DNA of 64,000 nt from Kribbella sindirgiensis (GTDB lineage: Bacteria; Actinomycetota; Actinomycetes; Propionibacteriales; Kribbellaceae). The stretch is from contig NZ_SJKA01000009.1 of the NCBI RefSeq assembly GCF_004331435.1, positions 124,001 to 188,000 of the forward strand. Reading direction: 5' to 3'. The stretch's first letter is position 1. Each line of letters begins with the position of its first letter. The position numbers and the translations under genes were made by a program. Positions 18,346 to 26,882 of this stretch are shown here, in pieces. The notes below the pieces were generated by a model. That model searched no databases. It was not told the DNA's origin and saw only the letters and a list, made by a program, of their open reading frames with translations.

Positions 18346-18600
18346 GATGGCGGGGAGTGGGGACAGGCGGTGGGGGGTTGGGATAGGCGGTGGTGGCTGG
18401 GGACAGGTAATACCAGGTTCCGACCCACGACAACCTGTCGCACGGCCCCGGAACTGGCTGATCACCACCATACATCGGACAGAAGAGCCGGTATTCCCTG
18501 TCCACGGTGCCCAGATCGTGTCTCTGCCCTCGCCAATCCCGTCGAAGTGGGTTGCCCAACGGAGCCGGTCAGGGCAGCGGCCAGCCGGATTACGGGCTCT

Positions 18601-21057
18601 TCAGGCCGGAGTGGTGGGTCGTGTTGGCAGCGGGACGGTGGGGTAGCTAGGGGACTGGGTCGGGAAGGTTGGCGTGCTGCTGGTTGGGAGGGGGCCGGTT
18701 GGGGAGGGTTGTGTTGGTTGGGTCTGACCGGGGGACTGGGTGCCTGTTGGGAAGCCGGTTGTCGGGGAGGTGGGTGAGCCGGTCGGGAAGGTGGGCGTGG
18801 TCGACGGGGACCCGGGGGTTTGGGTCGGGAAGCCGGGGGTGGGTGTTGGGGTTCGGGTGGGGAAGGGGTTTTCTGGGGGTGGTGGGTAGATCTGGTAGAC
18901 GCGGACGGTGCCGAGCTGGAAGCGGAGTTCGGTTAGTTTGTCCAGGTTTTTCGGTGGGGCGCCGACGCGCTCGTCGAGCAGTAGCCATTGGACGCCGTAC
19001 GTCGTCCGTAGCGTCTCGATCAGCTGGCGGTTCGGGTTGCTGAACACCTCGTCGTTCAGGCGCAGCTCGTCCTGGTTCCAGTACGGGCCCTGCACGCCGG
19101 CGGGGTAGGTGTCGTCGACGCGTGCCTGGTACGCCCAGCCCTCCACGAGGACGCGGCGTTCGGAGTACCCGGCGATCCAGTACGAACCTGTGCCGCAGTG
19201 CGACGCGCGCGCCTGGTGGCAGTGGATGTTCGTGGCGATCCGGTCGTTCGAGCCGGAGTTGCGGCGGATGAAGCGCGCCGCCTCGATCCCGCCGGGGGCG
19301 ATCGACTCGTACGAGGTCAGCGGCGGGTTCGCGAACCGCCGTACGGACGCCACCGTCGGGGACACCGTCGTACCGACCAGCACTGCCACCGCAATCACGG
19401 CCCAGGTACGCCGGGAACCGCGCAGGACCAGCCCGAAGACGCCGATCCCGAGCACCGCGATGACCAGCGCGACCGCGAGGCCCTGCCCGAAGCAGTCGTT
19501 CGATGTGCACGTACGCGGCGTCTGATGCCGGCCCCAGTAGATCGCGGCGACCCCGATCGCGACCGCGATCCCGGCGATCCAGTACTGCCGGCGTTCGAGT
19601 GAACCCAGCCCCCAGGTCGCGAGCAGGACGCCGTAAACGAACCCGGTCCGTACGAAGAACAGTTGGGTGTCCCCACGATCGGCCAGCAACGAAGCACCAA
19701 GCACCGCGGCCACGAACCCGGCCAGCAGGAACACCACCATCGGATCCCGCGCCACCCGCCGCTTGATCAGCAGTGCGCCGATCACCGGCATGGCCCACCC
19801 GGCGACGACCACGGCCGCGATCACTGTGACCGCGGATCCACCGCCCATCCGGTCCGCGAGGCTCTCGAACGTCGCGCCCGGATCGAACCGCACGCTCGAC
19901 GCCGCGCCCCGCAGTACGAAGAAGAACGTCAACGTATAGGCGGCAGCGACGCCGATGCCGAGCACCAGCGCGCGCAAGTTCAGCCGGCCGCGGCGAACCG
20001 TCAGATAGATCCAGGCCACCGCGAGCCCTGTCGCGTACACGGGCAACGTCGTCGCCTTCGTCAACGCCAACGCGGCAACCAGCACACCCGCCGCGACGAA
20101 GAGCCGGAACAGCTCGGCCCGCGTCGTCCCCGCCCGCCGTCGCAACAGCACCGTCGTCACCGCGATCAACGGCAGCAGCAACACCGTCGAGAAAGCCTGC
20201 GGTGGATTCGTCAGCCCACCGAGCGACAACGGCCCGTCCGCGAACACCCGGTCCGACACGGCCCACGGCCAAGCCACGAGATCGCCACCAGCCACCACGA
20301 GCCCGGCAGCGATCGGAGCCGCGACCGCACGACCGGTCAGCAGCATCCCGACCGCAGCGGCCCCCAGCACCGTCAGCAGAATCCAGGCGAACGGCGCCAT
20401 CCGGTGTGTCAGTACGTCGAGTGGGATGCTCGTGATCCAGTGCGTGGACGCGATGTGGTCGTACGCCGCCCAGTGGCTCGTCAGCCACCCGCCGTCGGCG
20501 TACGGCATCTTCGGCGGGAAGTGGTGCGTGATCTCGCCCGCCAGCGCGAGATTGTGCGGGGTGTCCGAGTTCGGCCGCAGTGCGTCCGGACCGTCGAGCG
20601 GGACGAGTTGCGAACCGACGCGGACGAACCACGCGGCCGCAACCCCGACCGCGACCATCATGCCGGCCATCGACCACCACGGCGTCGGCCGCTCCGGCAG
20701 TGTGCGTCGCGGCAGCGCCCGCCACATCCCGAACGCCAGCGCCGGCATCAGCAACGCCGCGAACGGCATCTTGAACAGCATCCCGAGCGGGTAGAGCAAC
20801 GCCTCGACGGCCAGCCCGAACGCCGTACCCAGGATCACGTCCGCCGACAACCAGCCGACACCGCCGGTCAGCCGCCGCCAGAACATCGTGCCCGGTACGA
20901 CGACCACGACCAGCAGGTAGCCGAGGTACGCGGCCGGCATCCACGGCGGGTGCTCCTGCAACGCCACGAACCACGCCAGTGGGAGTACGGGCAAGCTCAC
21001 CAGCGCCGCGGTCCGCTTCCCGCGCCCGGGCGCACGGCGCCTGCCCGCTCTGATCAT
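18601..21057 (-). CDS. Polytopic GT-C-like membrane protein with Pro/Thr-rich tail
   Basis: 818 residues from ATG 21057. The longer open frame to 21228 adds only Arg/Pro-rich noise. Many hydrophobic segments fill residues ~20-580, followed by a C-terminal domain with SGSNDRIATNIHC, ERRVLVEGWAY and PYWNQDELRLNDEVF. That domain matches, block by block, the C-terminal domain of the 2998-5241 protein. The last ~95 residues are a Pro/Thr/Ser repeat (TPTPTPGFPTQTPGSP) typical of a wall-spanning, possibly O-glycosylated stalk. Topology and locus suggest assembly or decoration of the Pse polymer outside the membrane. Confidence 0.75.
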   Translation of the reverse strand: MIRAGRRRAPGRGKRTAALVSLPVLPLAWFVALQEHPPWMPAAYLGYLLVVVVVPGTMFWRRLTGGVGWLSADVILGTAFGLAVEALLYPLGMLFKMPFAALLMPALAFGMWRALPRRTLPERPTPWWSMAGMMVAVGVAAAWFVRVGSQLVPLDGPDALRPNSDTPHNLALAGEITHHFPPKMPYADGGWLTSHWAAYDHIASTHWITSIPLDVLTHRMAPFAWILLTVLGAAAVGMLLTGRAVAAPIAAGLVVAGGDLVAWPWAVSDRVFADGPLSLGGLTNPPQAFSTVLLLPLIAVTTVLLRRRAGTTRAELFRLFVAAGVLVAALALTKATTLPVYATGLAVAWIYLTVRRGRLNLRALVLGIGVAAAYTLTFFFVLRGAASSVRFDPGATFESLADRMGGGSAVTVIAAVVVAGWAMPVIGALLIKRRVARDPMVVFLLAGFVAAVLGASLLADRGDTQLFFVRTGFVYGVLLATWGLGSLERRQYWIAGIAVAIGVAAIYWGRHQTPRTCTSNDCFGQGLAVALVIAVLGIGVFGLVLRGSRRTWAVIAVAVLVGTTVSPTVASVRRFANPPLTSYESIAPGGIEAARFIRRNSGSNDRIATNIHCHQARASHCGTGSYWIAGYSERRVLVEGWAYQARVDDTYPAGVQGPYWNQDELRLNDEVFSNPNRQLIETLRTTYGVQWLLLDERVGAPPKNLDKLTELRFQLGTVRVYQIYPPPPENPFPTRTPTPTPGFPTQTPGSPSTTPTFPTGSPTSPTTGFPTGTQSPGQTQPTQPSPTGPLPTSSTPTFPTQSPSYPTVPLPTRPTTPA

Positions 21058-21105
21058 CGCGCAAGTGTATGAGTCCCACGATCTCGATCTGTGGCCGGTG
21101 AGGCG

Positions 21106-21134
21106 TTTACCGGTGGGAAGTTCACGTTTACACT
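21106..21134 (+). promoter_or_regulatory. Possible sigma-70-type promoter of the acyl operon
   Basis: TTTACC at 21106-21111 and TACACT at 21129-21134 are 17 bp apart, which fits -35/-10 spacing. They stand 40 bp upstream of the first ATG at 21174 and face the ACP operon. There is no experimental support. Confidence 0.4.
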
Positions 21135-21173
21135 CTGTAATCTCCCAGCCCCCGCAGCGTTCGGGAGGTTCGA

Positions 21174-21413
21174 ATGGTCGTGCAGCACATCGCCGGCCTG
21201 CCGGTGGAGGAGGTCCTGCTGGCGGCACTCGCCGCGGCGGGCCCGGTGATCGCCCTGATCGGCTGGGAGATCAGCAGCCGAATCAAACGCCTGAAAGCCC
21301 GGGTGCGTGGTCGCGGGAACGGAACGGACCTGGGCACCGCCCCGATCGGGGACGCTAGGCTTCGGACTTATGAGTTCGGTGGATCGGAGTCGGGTCAGGG
21401 AGTTGATGGGTGA
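21174..21413 (+). CDS. Small predicted membrane protein heading the acyl operon
   Basis: 79 residues. ATG 21174 has GGGAGG 6 nt upstream, and codon use is normal (G/C third positions) over the first ~60 codons. Residues ~12-34 (VLLAALAAAGPVIALIGWEI) form one membrane segment, followed by a basic helix (SSRIKRLKARVRGRG). The 3' end overlaps the acyl carrier protein gene by 44 nt, so the last ~15 residues may not be under selection. It could anchor the acyl-transfer machinery. It resembles no family I recognise and may be overcalled. Confidence 0.5.
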   Translation: MVVQHIAGLPVEEVLLAALAAAGPVIALIGWEISSRIKRLKARVRGRGNGTDLGTAPIGDARLRTYEFGGSESGQGVDG

Positions 21414-21621
21414 GGTGATGACGGCCCAGGGCCGGTCATTGCCGGCCGAGGACACGGCGGACCTGCGGGAGATCGGGTTCCGATCGCTGGACTTCTCCGA
21501 GTTGGCCCTCCGGGTGGAGGACGAACTCGGCGACGAGTTGAACTTCGATGCCCCTGGGCTGCGCCGGATCGCGACGGTCGGCGACGTACTGGATTTCATC
21601 GAGCAACTCCAGTCAGCGTGA
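21370..21621 (+). CDS. Acyl carrier protein
   Basis: 83 residues with the four-helix ACP pattern. The 4'-phosphopantetheine attachment serine is in EIGFRSLDFSEL (Ser39), where the usual GxDSL aspartate is replaced by arginine. VEDELGDELNFD and VGDVLDFIEQL follow as helices III-IV. It is followed 10 nt later by an acyl-AMP ligase and then a ketoreductase, which makes a dedicated loading and reduction set rather than primary fatty-acid synthesis. Similar ACP/ligase/reductase groups occur in bacterial nonulosonate and flagellin glycosylation islands. The ORF start was placed at ATG 21370, as upstream in-frame codons lie inside the small membrane-protein gene. Confidence 0.88.
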   Translation: MSSVDRSRVRELMGEVMTAQGRSLPAEDTADLREIGFRSLDFSELALRVEDELGDELNFDAPGLRRIATVGDVLDFIEQLQSA

Positions 21622-21631
21622 CGGCGTCGCT

Positions 21632-22873
21632 ATGACTGGCCGTCGCCGCACCACCGCCTTGATCGGTGACGACAACACCGTCGTCGTCGCCGGCAAGCGC
21701 CTGACCTGGCGGACGCTGCACAAACTGCCGCAGTTACCGTCGCCCGCGGCCGTCCTGGTCGACAACGGCGCCGACGCGCTGGCTGCCCTCCGCCACCATG
21801 CCGTGCACGGCACCGAGTTGCTGGTCGCGACCGAGTCCCGCGTCGACGAGCGCATGCGGGAGGAACTGGGCGAGTCCGGTTTCGCGATCGTCCTGCCCGA
21901 TGGGGCAGTCACTCTCCCGCGACTGAAGAGGGTCGAGGAGTCCGGCCGCGCCTGGCTGCTCACCTCCGGCTCGACCGGTCGCCCGAAGCGCATCGGCCAC
22001 ACCTTGGAGTCGCTGACCACGGTCACCGCCGACCAGCCCCCGCGGACCTGGCTGCTGCCGTACTCGCCCGGGACCTACGCCTGGTGGCAGGTCGTCACGC
22101 TCTCGCTGACCCAGGCCGATCAGGGCCTGGTCGTGATCGAGCCGCACGAACTGGACGAATGGCCGAAGATCGCCGCCGAGCACGGCGTCACGGCCGCCTC
22201 GGGTACGCCGACCTTCTGGCGCCAGGCGATCTACCGCGACGCCGACGCGCTCGCCGGCGTACCGCTGGAGCAGATCACGCTCGGCGGCGAGCCCGTCGAC
22301 CAGGCGATCCTCGACCAGCTCCGGGAGATCTTCCCGGCGGCGCGGATCTCCTGGATCTACGCGTCGTCGGAGGTCGGGGCCTCGATCGTGGTGCACGACG
22401 GCAAGGCCGGGTTCCCGCGGAGCTGGCTCGATCGCGACCCGCACCCGGAACGCCCGGTCCTGAGCGTCGAGGGCGACGAGCTCGTCATCCGCTCACCGCA
22501 CCACGGCGCCGGCCTGATCGGCCCGATCCACACCGGCGACCGGATCGAGTACGACGGGGACCGGGTGCTGATCACCGGCCGCCTGGACACCGACGAGATC
22601 AACGTCGGCGGGTCCAAGGTCTCGGCCGGCGTGGTCCGCAACGTGCTGATGGGGCACCCAGGGGTGTCCTGGGCGCGGGTCTTCGCCCGCAAGGCACCGC
22701 TGGTCGGCCGGATGGTGGCGGCCGAGGTGGTCCCGAACCGGTCGCTCGGCCCGATCACGGACGCCGACCTGGTCCAGTGGTGCTCGACCCGGTTGCCGGA
22801 CTACGGCGTACCGCGGCGGATCAAGTTCCTCGACCAGATCCCGCAGAAGGAAACCCTGAAGAGCGATGTCTGA
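21632..22873 (+). CDS. AMP-dependent acyl ligase (acyl-ACP or acyl-CoA synthetase)
   Basis: 413 residues, short for the ANL superfamily because the N-terminal subdomain is reduced. Core motifs are present: LLTSGSTGRPK (phosphate loop), YASSEVGAS (motif A5), TGDRIEYDGDRVLITGRLD (A7/A8) and INVGGSKVSAG. The end PQKETLKSDV keeps the lysine of motif A10 but stops right after it. The likely job is activating a carboxylic acid as acyl-AMP and loading it onto the upstream ACP. The 3' end overlaps the reductase start by 8 nt, so the operon is coupled. Confidence 0.88.
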   Translation: MTGRRRTTALIGDDNTVVVAGKRLTWRTLHKLPQLPSPAAVLVDNGADALAALRHHAVHGTELLVATESRVDERMREELGESGFAIVLPDGAVTLPRLKRVEESGRAWLLTSGSTGRPKRIGHTLESLTTVTADQPPRTWLLPYSPGTYAWWQVVTLSLTQADQGLVVIEPHELDEWPKIAAEHGVTAASGTPTFWRQAIYRDADALAGVPLEQITLGGEPVDQAILDQLREIFPAARISWIYASSEVGASIVVHDGKAGFPRSWLDRDPHPERPVLSVEGDELVIRSPHHGAGLIGPIHTGDRIEYDGDRVLITGRLDTDEINVGGSKVSAGVVRNVLMGHPGVSWARVFARKAPLVGRMVAAEVVPNRSLGPITDADLVQWCSTRLPDYGVPRRIKFLDQIPQKETLKSDV

Positions 22874-23630
22874 AGCCCCGAGGTCCGAAGCTCCTAGCGC
22901 TGTCCCGCCGGCCTCGGTCGTGCTGGTGTCGGGCGGTTCCCGCGGTCTCGGTCTGGCGATCGTCACCGACCTGCTCGCGGCCGGTCTCAAGGTCGCCGCG
23001 TTCGCCCGGACCGTCACACCGGAGCTGACCGCGCTCGGCGAGAAGTACCCGGACCACCTGCACTACGGCTCCGTCGACGTGAACGACAGCGCGGCCGGGC
23101 AGGCGTTCGTCCGTGACGTCGAGAACGCGCTGGGCCCGATCGATGCCTTGGTCAACAATGCGGCGATCGGCCAGGACTCGTTGCACGTCCACACGTCCGC
23201 CGAGCATCTGGCCGAGATCATTCAGACGAATCTGACCTCGCCGCTGATCCTCACCCGCTTCGTCCTGCGCCGGATGCTCGCGAAGGGCCTGAAGGGCCGG
23301 ATCGTGAACATCACCTCGATCTGCGCGCAACGCGGCTACCCCGGCCTGGTCGCGTACTCGGCCACCAAGGGCGGGATGGACGCGGCCACCCGTTCACTCG
23401 CGCGTGAACTGGGCGGCCGCATCCTCGCCAACGCCGTCGCGCCGGGCTTCTTCGCGTCGGAGATGTCCGCGGTCCTCGGTCAGACCCAGCTCGACCAGAT
23501 CGTCCGCCGGACCCCGACCGGTCACCTGACCGAGCCGGAGGACGTGCTTCCGGTCGTCCGCATGCTCCTGCTGGAGAACACGAACCTCAACGGCCAGGTA
23601 CTGGTGATCGACGGAGCCGCGTCAATCTAG
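22866..23630 (+). CDS. FabG-like SDR, 3-oxoacyl-ACP reductase type
   Basis: 254-residue classical short-chain dehydrogenase: VSGGSRGLGLAI nucleotide-binding motif, VNNAAIGQDS, the catalytic Ser in VNITSICAQRG, and YSATKGG giving Y-x-x-x-K. The end LVIDGAASI fits FabG relatives. Coupled to the acyl ligase and ACP, it probably reduces a 3-oxoacyl-ACP to a 3-hydroxyacyl-ACP. Such acyl groups (for example 3-hydroxybutyryl) are known N-acyl substituents of nonulosonic acids in other bacteria. That this operon serves the Pse polymer is inference. Confidence 0.87.
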   Translation: MSEAPRSEAPSAVPPASVVLVSGGSRGLGLAIVTDLLAAGLKVAAFARTVTPELTALGEKYPDHLHYGSVDVNDSAAGQAFVRDVENALGPIDALVNNAAIGQDSLHVHTSAEHLAEIIQTNLTSPLILTRFVLRRMLAKGLKGRIVNITSICAQRGYPGLVAYSATKGGMDAATRSLARELGGRILANAVAPGFFASEMSAVLGQTQLDQIVRRTPTGHLTEPEDVLPVVRMLLLENTNLNGQVLVIDGAASI

Positions 23631-23639
23631 TGGGACAGC

Positions 23640-23718
23640 CCTCCCCAAACCGGTTTGGGGAGGTCCACGGACGGGACCGGGGAGCATTACAGCCCGTTTC
23701 GGGAGGGCAGAACTCCCC
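23640..23718. terminator. Perfect 24-bp palindrome and second hairpin after the acyl operon
   Basis: Positions 23640-23663 are a loopless perfect palindrome built on CTCCCCAAAC/GTTTGGGGAG. A second hairpin, GGGAG GGCAGAA CTCCC, spans about 23702-23718 and is followed by CAAAG, which repeats the half-site CTCCCCAAA. The 270-bp gap lies between convergent genes, so termination is the simplest reading. A zero-loop palindrome also fits a protein-binding site. The rest of the gap to 23900 shows nothing further. Confidence 0.6.
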
Positions 23719-23900
23719 AAAGCACCCCTCGTCGCAGTGCCCGTCATCTTTGTGCACGGCTCGATCACGAAGCCGGCCGGGTAGTGGTTGGTGGGTGCAC
23801 AGAGATGCCGTGGACTGGTCGTGCCGGATGAAGTGCCGCGGGCCGGCCGTGATGAGTTCTTCGGACCTGGACTTATCTCACGAACTTCGGGCGCAGGACG

Positions 23901-25295
23901 CTAGGCCGGCTTGATGTTGGCGTTCCGGTGGAAGATGTTCTCCGGGTCGTACGTCGCTTTGATCGCCGCCAGCCGGTCGTACTTCGCGCCGTACGACGCC
24001 CGGACCCGGTCGTCGACGTCGATGTCGCTGATCGCGTTCACGTAGCTCCCGATCCCGCGGCCGACCGGCACCGTCGCCGCCCAGAACGCGCGGGCCCACT
24101 CCCGGTCGCGCTCCAGCAGTTCGGGCGTCGGGCAGACCGCGATGATGAATCCGGCGTACCCCGGCGCCCGGCTGCCGCTGAAGGCGGTCGCGTCGTCGGG
24201 CACGGCCGAGTAGGCGTTGTCGAGGCGGTACAGCAGCATCGCCGAACCCGGCGACTGTTTCAGCGGCACGTGCTCGGTGATCACCGCGATCGCCTCGTCG
24301 GTGAAGTCGTCGAGGTAGAAGCCCTTGTCGTAGGAGTGGAATCCCCAGCCGTTCGCCTCGTCGAGCATCTGCTGCAGCGCGACGTACGGCATCGGGGTCG
24401 CGAACTCGAACAGCGGCGGCAGCGCCGAGCGGATCTCCGCCATCACCGCGGCGTGCTCGTCGGCCGACCCGAAGCTCGGGATGATCAACGCGTACCCGGG
24501 CCGGAAGTGGTACTCCTCCGCCACGAACGGCGCCGGCGGAGCGCTGATCGCGCCGACCACCATGTTCACCTCGGGCGGCAGTTTCGCGATCACCTCGCGC
24601 GCCGTCCGCAGCACCTCGGCGCCCTTGTCCAGCTCCCAGAACATCAGGCCGAACTGGATCATCGGCGCGACCTCGTGCAGCCGGAACTCGAACTCGGTGA
24701 CGACACCGAAGTTCCCGCCACCGCCACGGACGGCCCAGAACAGATCAGGGTTCTCGTCGTCGGAGGCGCGCAGGATGCTGCCGTCGGCGGTGACGACTTC
24801 GACCGACAGCAGGTTGTCGATGCTGAGACCGAACTTCCGGCTCAACCAGCCCATCCCACCGCCGAGGGTCAGGCCAGCGACACCGGTGTGACTCACCATG
24901 CCGGCCGGCGTGGCCAGCCCGTGCTCCTGCGCCGCCGCGTCCAATTGGCCGAGCAACGCGCCGCCGGCCGCCCGGGCCCGGCGGGCCTCCGGGTCGACCG
25001 TGACCTCGTTCAGCTCGCTCAGGTCGATCATCAGCCCGCCGTCGACCGAGCTCATCCCGCTGATGCTGTGCGCGCCGCCACGGACCGCGATCTCCAGTCC
25101 GTGGTCGCGCGCGAACAGCACCGCCCGGCTGACGTCGGCCGCGCTCCGGCACCGGGCGATCACAGCCGGGTGCAGGTCCTGGTTCGCGTTCCACAGCCGC
25201 CGCGCGTCGTCGTACCCGTCGTCGTCCGGTCCGAGTACCGGTCCTTCGACTGTCTGTCGCAGATCGCCGATCCCACTGTCGGCCAGTTGAGTCAT
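23901..25295 (-). CDS. FAD-linked oxidase, berberine-bridge (BBE) type
   Basis: 464 residues with an FAD_binding_4 (PCMH) domain in the N-terminal half and a C-terminal BBE segment. RGGAHSISG carries the histidine that usually binds the 8-alpha carbon of FAD. The second (Cys) attachment site is replaced, since the block reads MVSHTGVAGLTLGGGMGWL, so only single covalent attachment is expected. The C-terminal YGAKYDRLAAIKATYDPENI and FHRN are BBE hallmarks. Relatives oxidise sugars or secondary metabolites using oxygen. The substrate is unknown. No signal peptide. It is the downstream member of a tandem pair. Confidence 0.9.
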   Translation of the reverse strand: MTQLADSGIGDLRQTVEGPVLGPDDDGYDDARRLWNANQDLHPAVIARCRSAADVSRAVLFARDHGLEIAVRGGAHSISGMSSVDGGLMIDLSELNEVTVDPEARRARAAGGALLGQLDAAAQEHGLATPAGMVSHTGVAGLTLGGGMGWLSRKFGLSIDNLLSVEVVTADGSILRASDDENPDLFWAVRGGGGNFGVVTEFEFRLHEVAPMIQFGLMFWELDKGAEVLRTAREVIAKLPPEVNMVVGAISAPPAPFVAEEYHFRPGYALIIPSFGSADEHAAVMAEIRSALPPLFEFATPMPYVALQQMLDEANGWGFHSYDKGFYLDDFTDEAIAVITEHVPLKQSPGSAMLLYRLDNAYSAVPDDATAFSGSRAPGYAGFIIAVCPTPELLERDREWARAFWAATVPVGRGIGSYVNAISDIDVDDRVRASYGAKYDRLAAIKATYDPENIFHRNANIKPA

Positions 25296-25350
25296 GACGA
25301 AGCCTCCCCCTGAGAGTTCCCCTCCAGGCAGGATCGTCCTGAAGTGGGGC

Positions 25351-26730
25351 TCAAAGCAACGGTTTGATGTTCTGATTCCGGTGGAACGCGTTGTCCGGGT
25401 CGTATTTCGCCTTGAGTTGTTGCAGTCTCAGGTACTTGTCGCCGTACGCGGCCCGGATCCGGTCGTCCTCGCCCTCGGTCATTCCGTTGACGTAGCTGCC
25501 GATCCCGAGGGTGTGCGGTCGCAGCGCGTCCCAGAACGAGCGCACCCAGGCACGTTCCGCCGCGTACGGCTCCGGCGTCGGGCAGACCGCGACCATGACG
25601 ATGGCGTACCGATCGGTCCGTCCGCCGCTGAACGCAGTGGCGTCGTCCGGCACCGCGGAGTAGGCGTGGTCGAGCCGGTACAGCAGGGAGATCGACAGCG
25701 GCGAGCTCTTCCGCGGGAACTGGTCGGTGATCACGTCGATCGCGCCGTCGCTCAGGTCCTCGAGGTAGCTGCCCCGCTCGTAGCAGTACTGCCCCCAGCG
25801 GTTCGGCTCGTCGAGCGTTTGCTGAAGGGCGACGTACGGCATCGGGCTCGCGAACTCGAACAGCGGCGGCAGCGCGGTCCGGATCGTCTCGAGCACTTCC
25901 CCGTGCTGCTCGGGAGAGCCGAGGCCGACCACGACCAGCGCGTGTCCCTGCTCGAAGTGATGCTGTTCCGGGACGAACGGCGCGGGCGGTGCGTTGAGAC
26001 AGGCGATCACCACGTTGATCTCCGGTGGCAGCGCCGGAATCAGTTCCCGCGCGAGCCGCAGTACGTCGGCGCCTTGCTCGAGGCCCCAGAACTGCAGGCC
26101 GTACTGCACCATCGGTCCCGCCTCGTGCAGCCGGAACTCGAACTCGGTCACGACCCCGAAGTTGCCTCCTCCGCCGCGGACGGCCCAGAACAGAGCCGGG
26201 TTCTCGTCCTCGGCCGCGCGCAGAAGGCTGCCGTCGGCCGTGACAATCCGGACCGACTCCAGGTTGTCGATGCTCAACCCGAACTTCCGGGTCAGCCAGC
26301 CCATTCCACCGCCGAGCGTGAGCCCGCCGACCCCCGTGTGACTGATCATTCCGGCCGGTACGGCGAGACCGTGCGCCTGCGTGGCCGCGTCGAGGTCAGC
26401 CAGCTTCGCGCCGCCGCCGACCCGCGCCCGGCGGGTTTCCGGGTCGACCGTGACCGTGTTCAGCAAACTCAGATCGATCATCAGGCCGTCGTCCACCGAC
26501 GACGCCCCGGACAGGCTGTGGGAGCCGCCGCGCACGGCGAGCTCCAGTCCCTGGGCGACCCCGAACCGGACGGCCACCTGGACGTCCTCGGCCGTCCGCG
26601 GTTGCGCGATCACGGCCGGCCGCCGGTCGTGCGCGGCGTTCCACAACCGCCGCGCGTCGTCGTACCCGTCCTCGCCCGGTGTGATGACGCGGCCGCTGAG
26701 GGCCGCGCGCAATTCGTCGAAATCCGTCAT
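25351..26730 (-). CDS. FAD-linked oxidase, BBE type, tandem paralogue
   Basis: 459 residues from ATG 26730, chosen because GGGGAGGAA lies upstream. The longer frame adds unrelated Arg-rich sequence. It has the same architecture as the neighbour: RGGSHSLSG (flavin histidine), SHTGVGGLTLGGGMGWL, WAVRGGGGNFGVVTEFEFRL, and YGDKYLRLQQLKAKYDPDN with FHRNQNIKP at the end. The two genes are 55 bp apart in the same direction and very alike, so they arose by tandem duplication. The substrate is not predictable from sequence. Confidence 0.9.
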   Translation of the reverse strand: MTDFDELRAALSGRVITPGEDGYDDARRLWNAAHDRRPAVIAQPRTAEDVQVAVRFGVAQGLELAVRGGSHSLSGASSVDDGLMIDLSLLNTVTVDPETRRARVGGGAKLADLDAATQAHGLAVPAGMISHTGVGGLTLGGGMGWLTRKFGLSIDNLESVRIVTADGSLLRAAEDENPALFWAVRGGGGNFGVVTEFEFRLHEAGPMVQYGLQFWGLEQGADVLRLARELIPALPPEINVVIACLNAPPAPFVPEQHHFEQGHALVVVGLGSPEQHGEVLETIRTALPPLFEFASPMPYVALQQTLDEPNRWGQYCYERGSYLEDLSDGAIDVITDQFPRKSSPLSISLLYRLDHAYSAVPDDATAFSGGRTDRYAIVMVAVCPTPEPYAAERAWVRSFWDALRPHTLGIGSYVNGMTEGEDDRIRAAYGDKYLRLQQLKAKYDPDNAFHRNQNIKPLL

Positions 26731-26882
26731 TCCGTTTCCTCCCCGATTGTGCTGTTGCCAGGCTAGGGAGCGGCGTCCGCGGTGACAGCGGACCTTCGGG
26801 CAGACCTTCGGGCGACGAAGTTGTCCACAGGGCGGGCGAACTCCGTTTGGGTCGAAGGACACCGACTGTCAGACTCGTCCGC

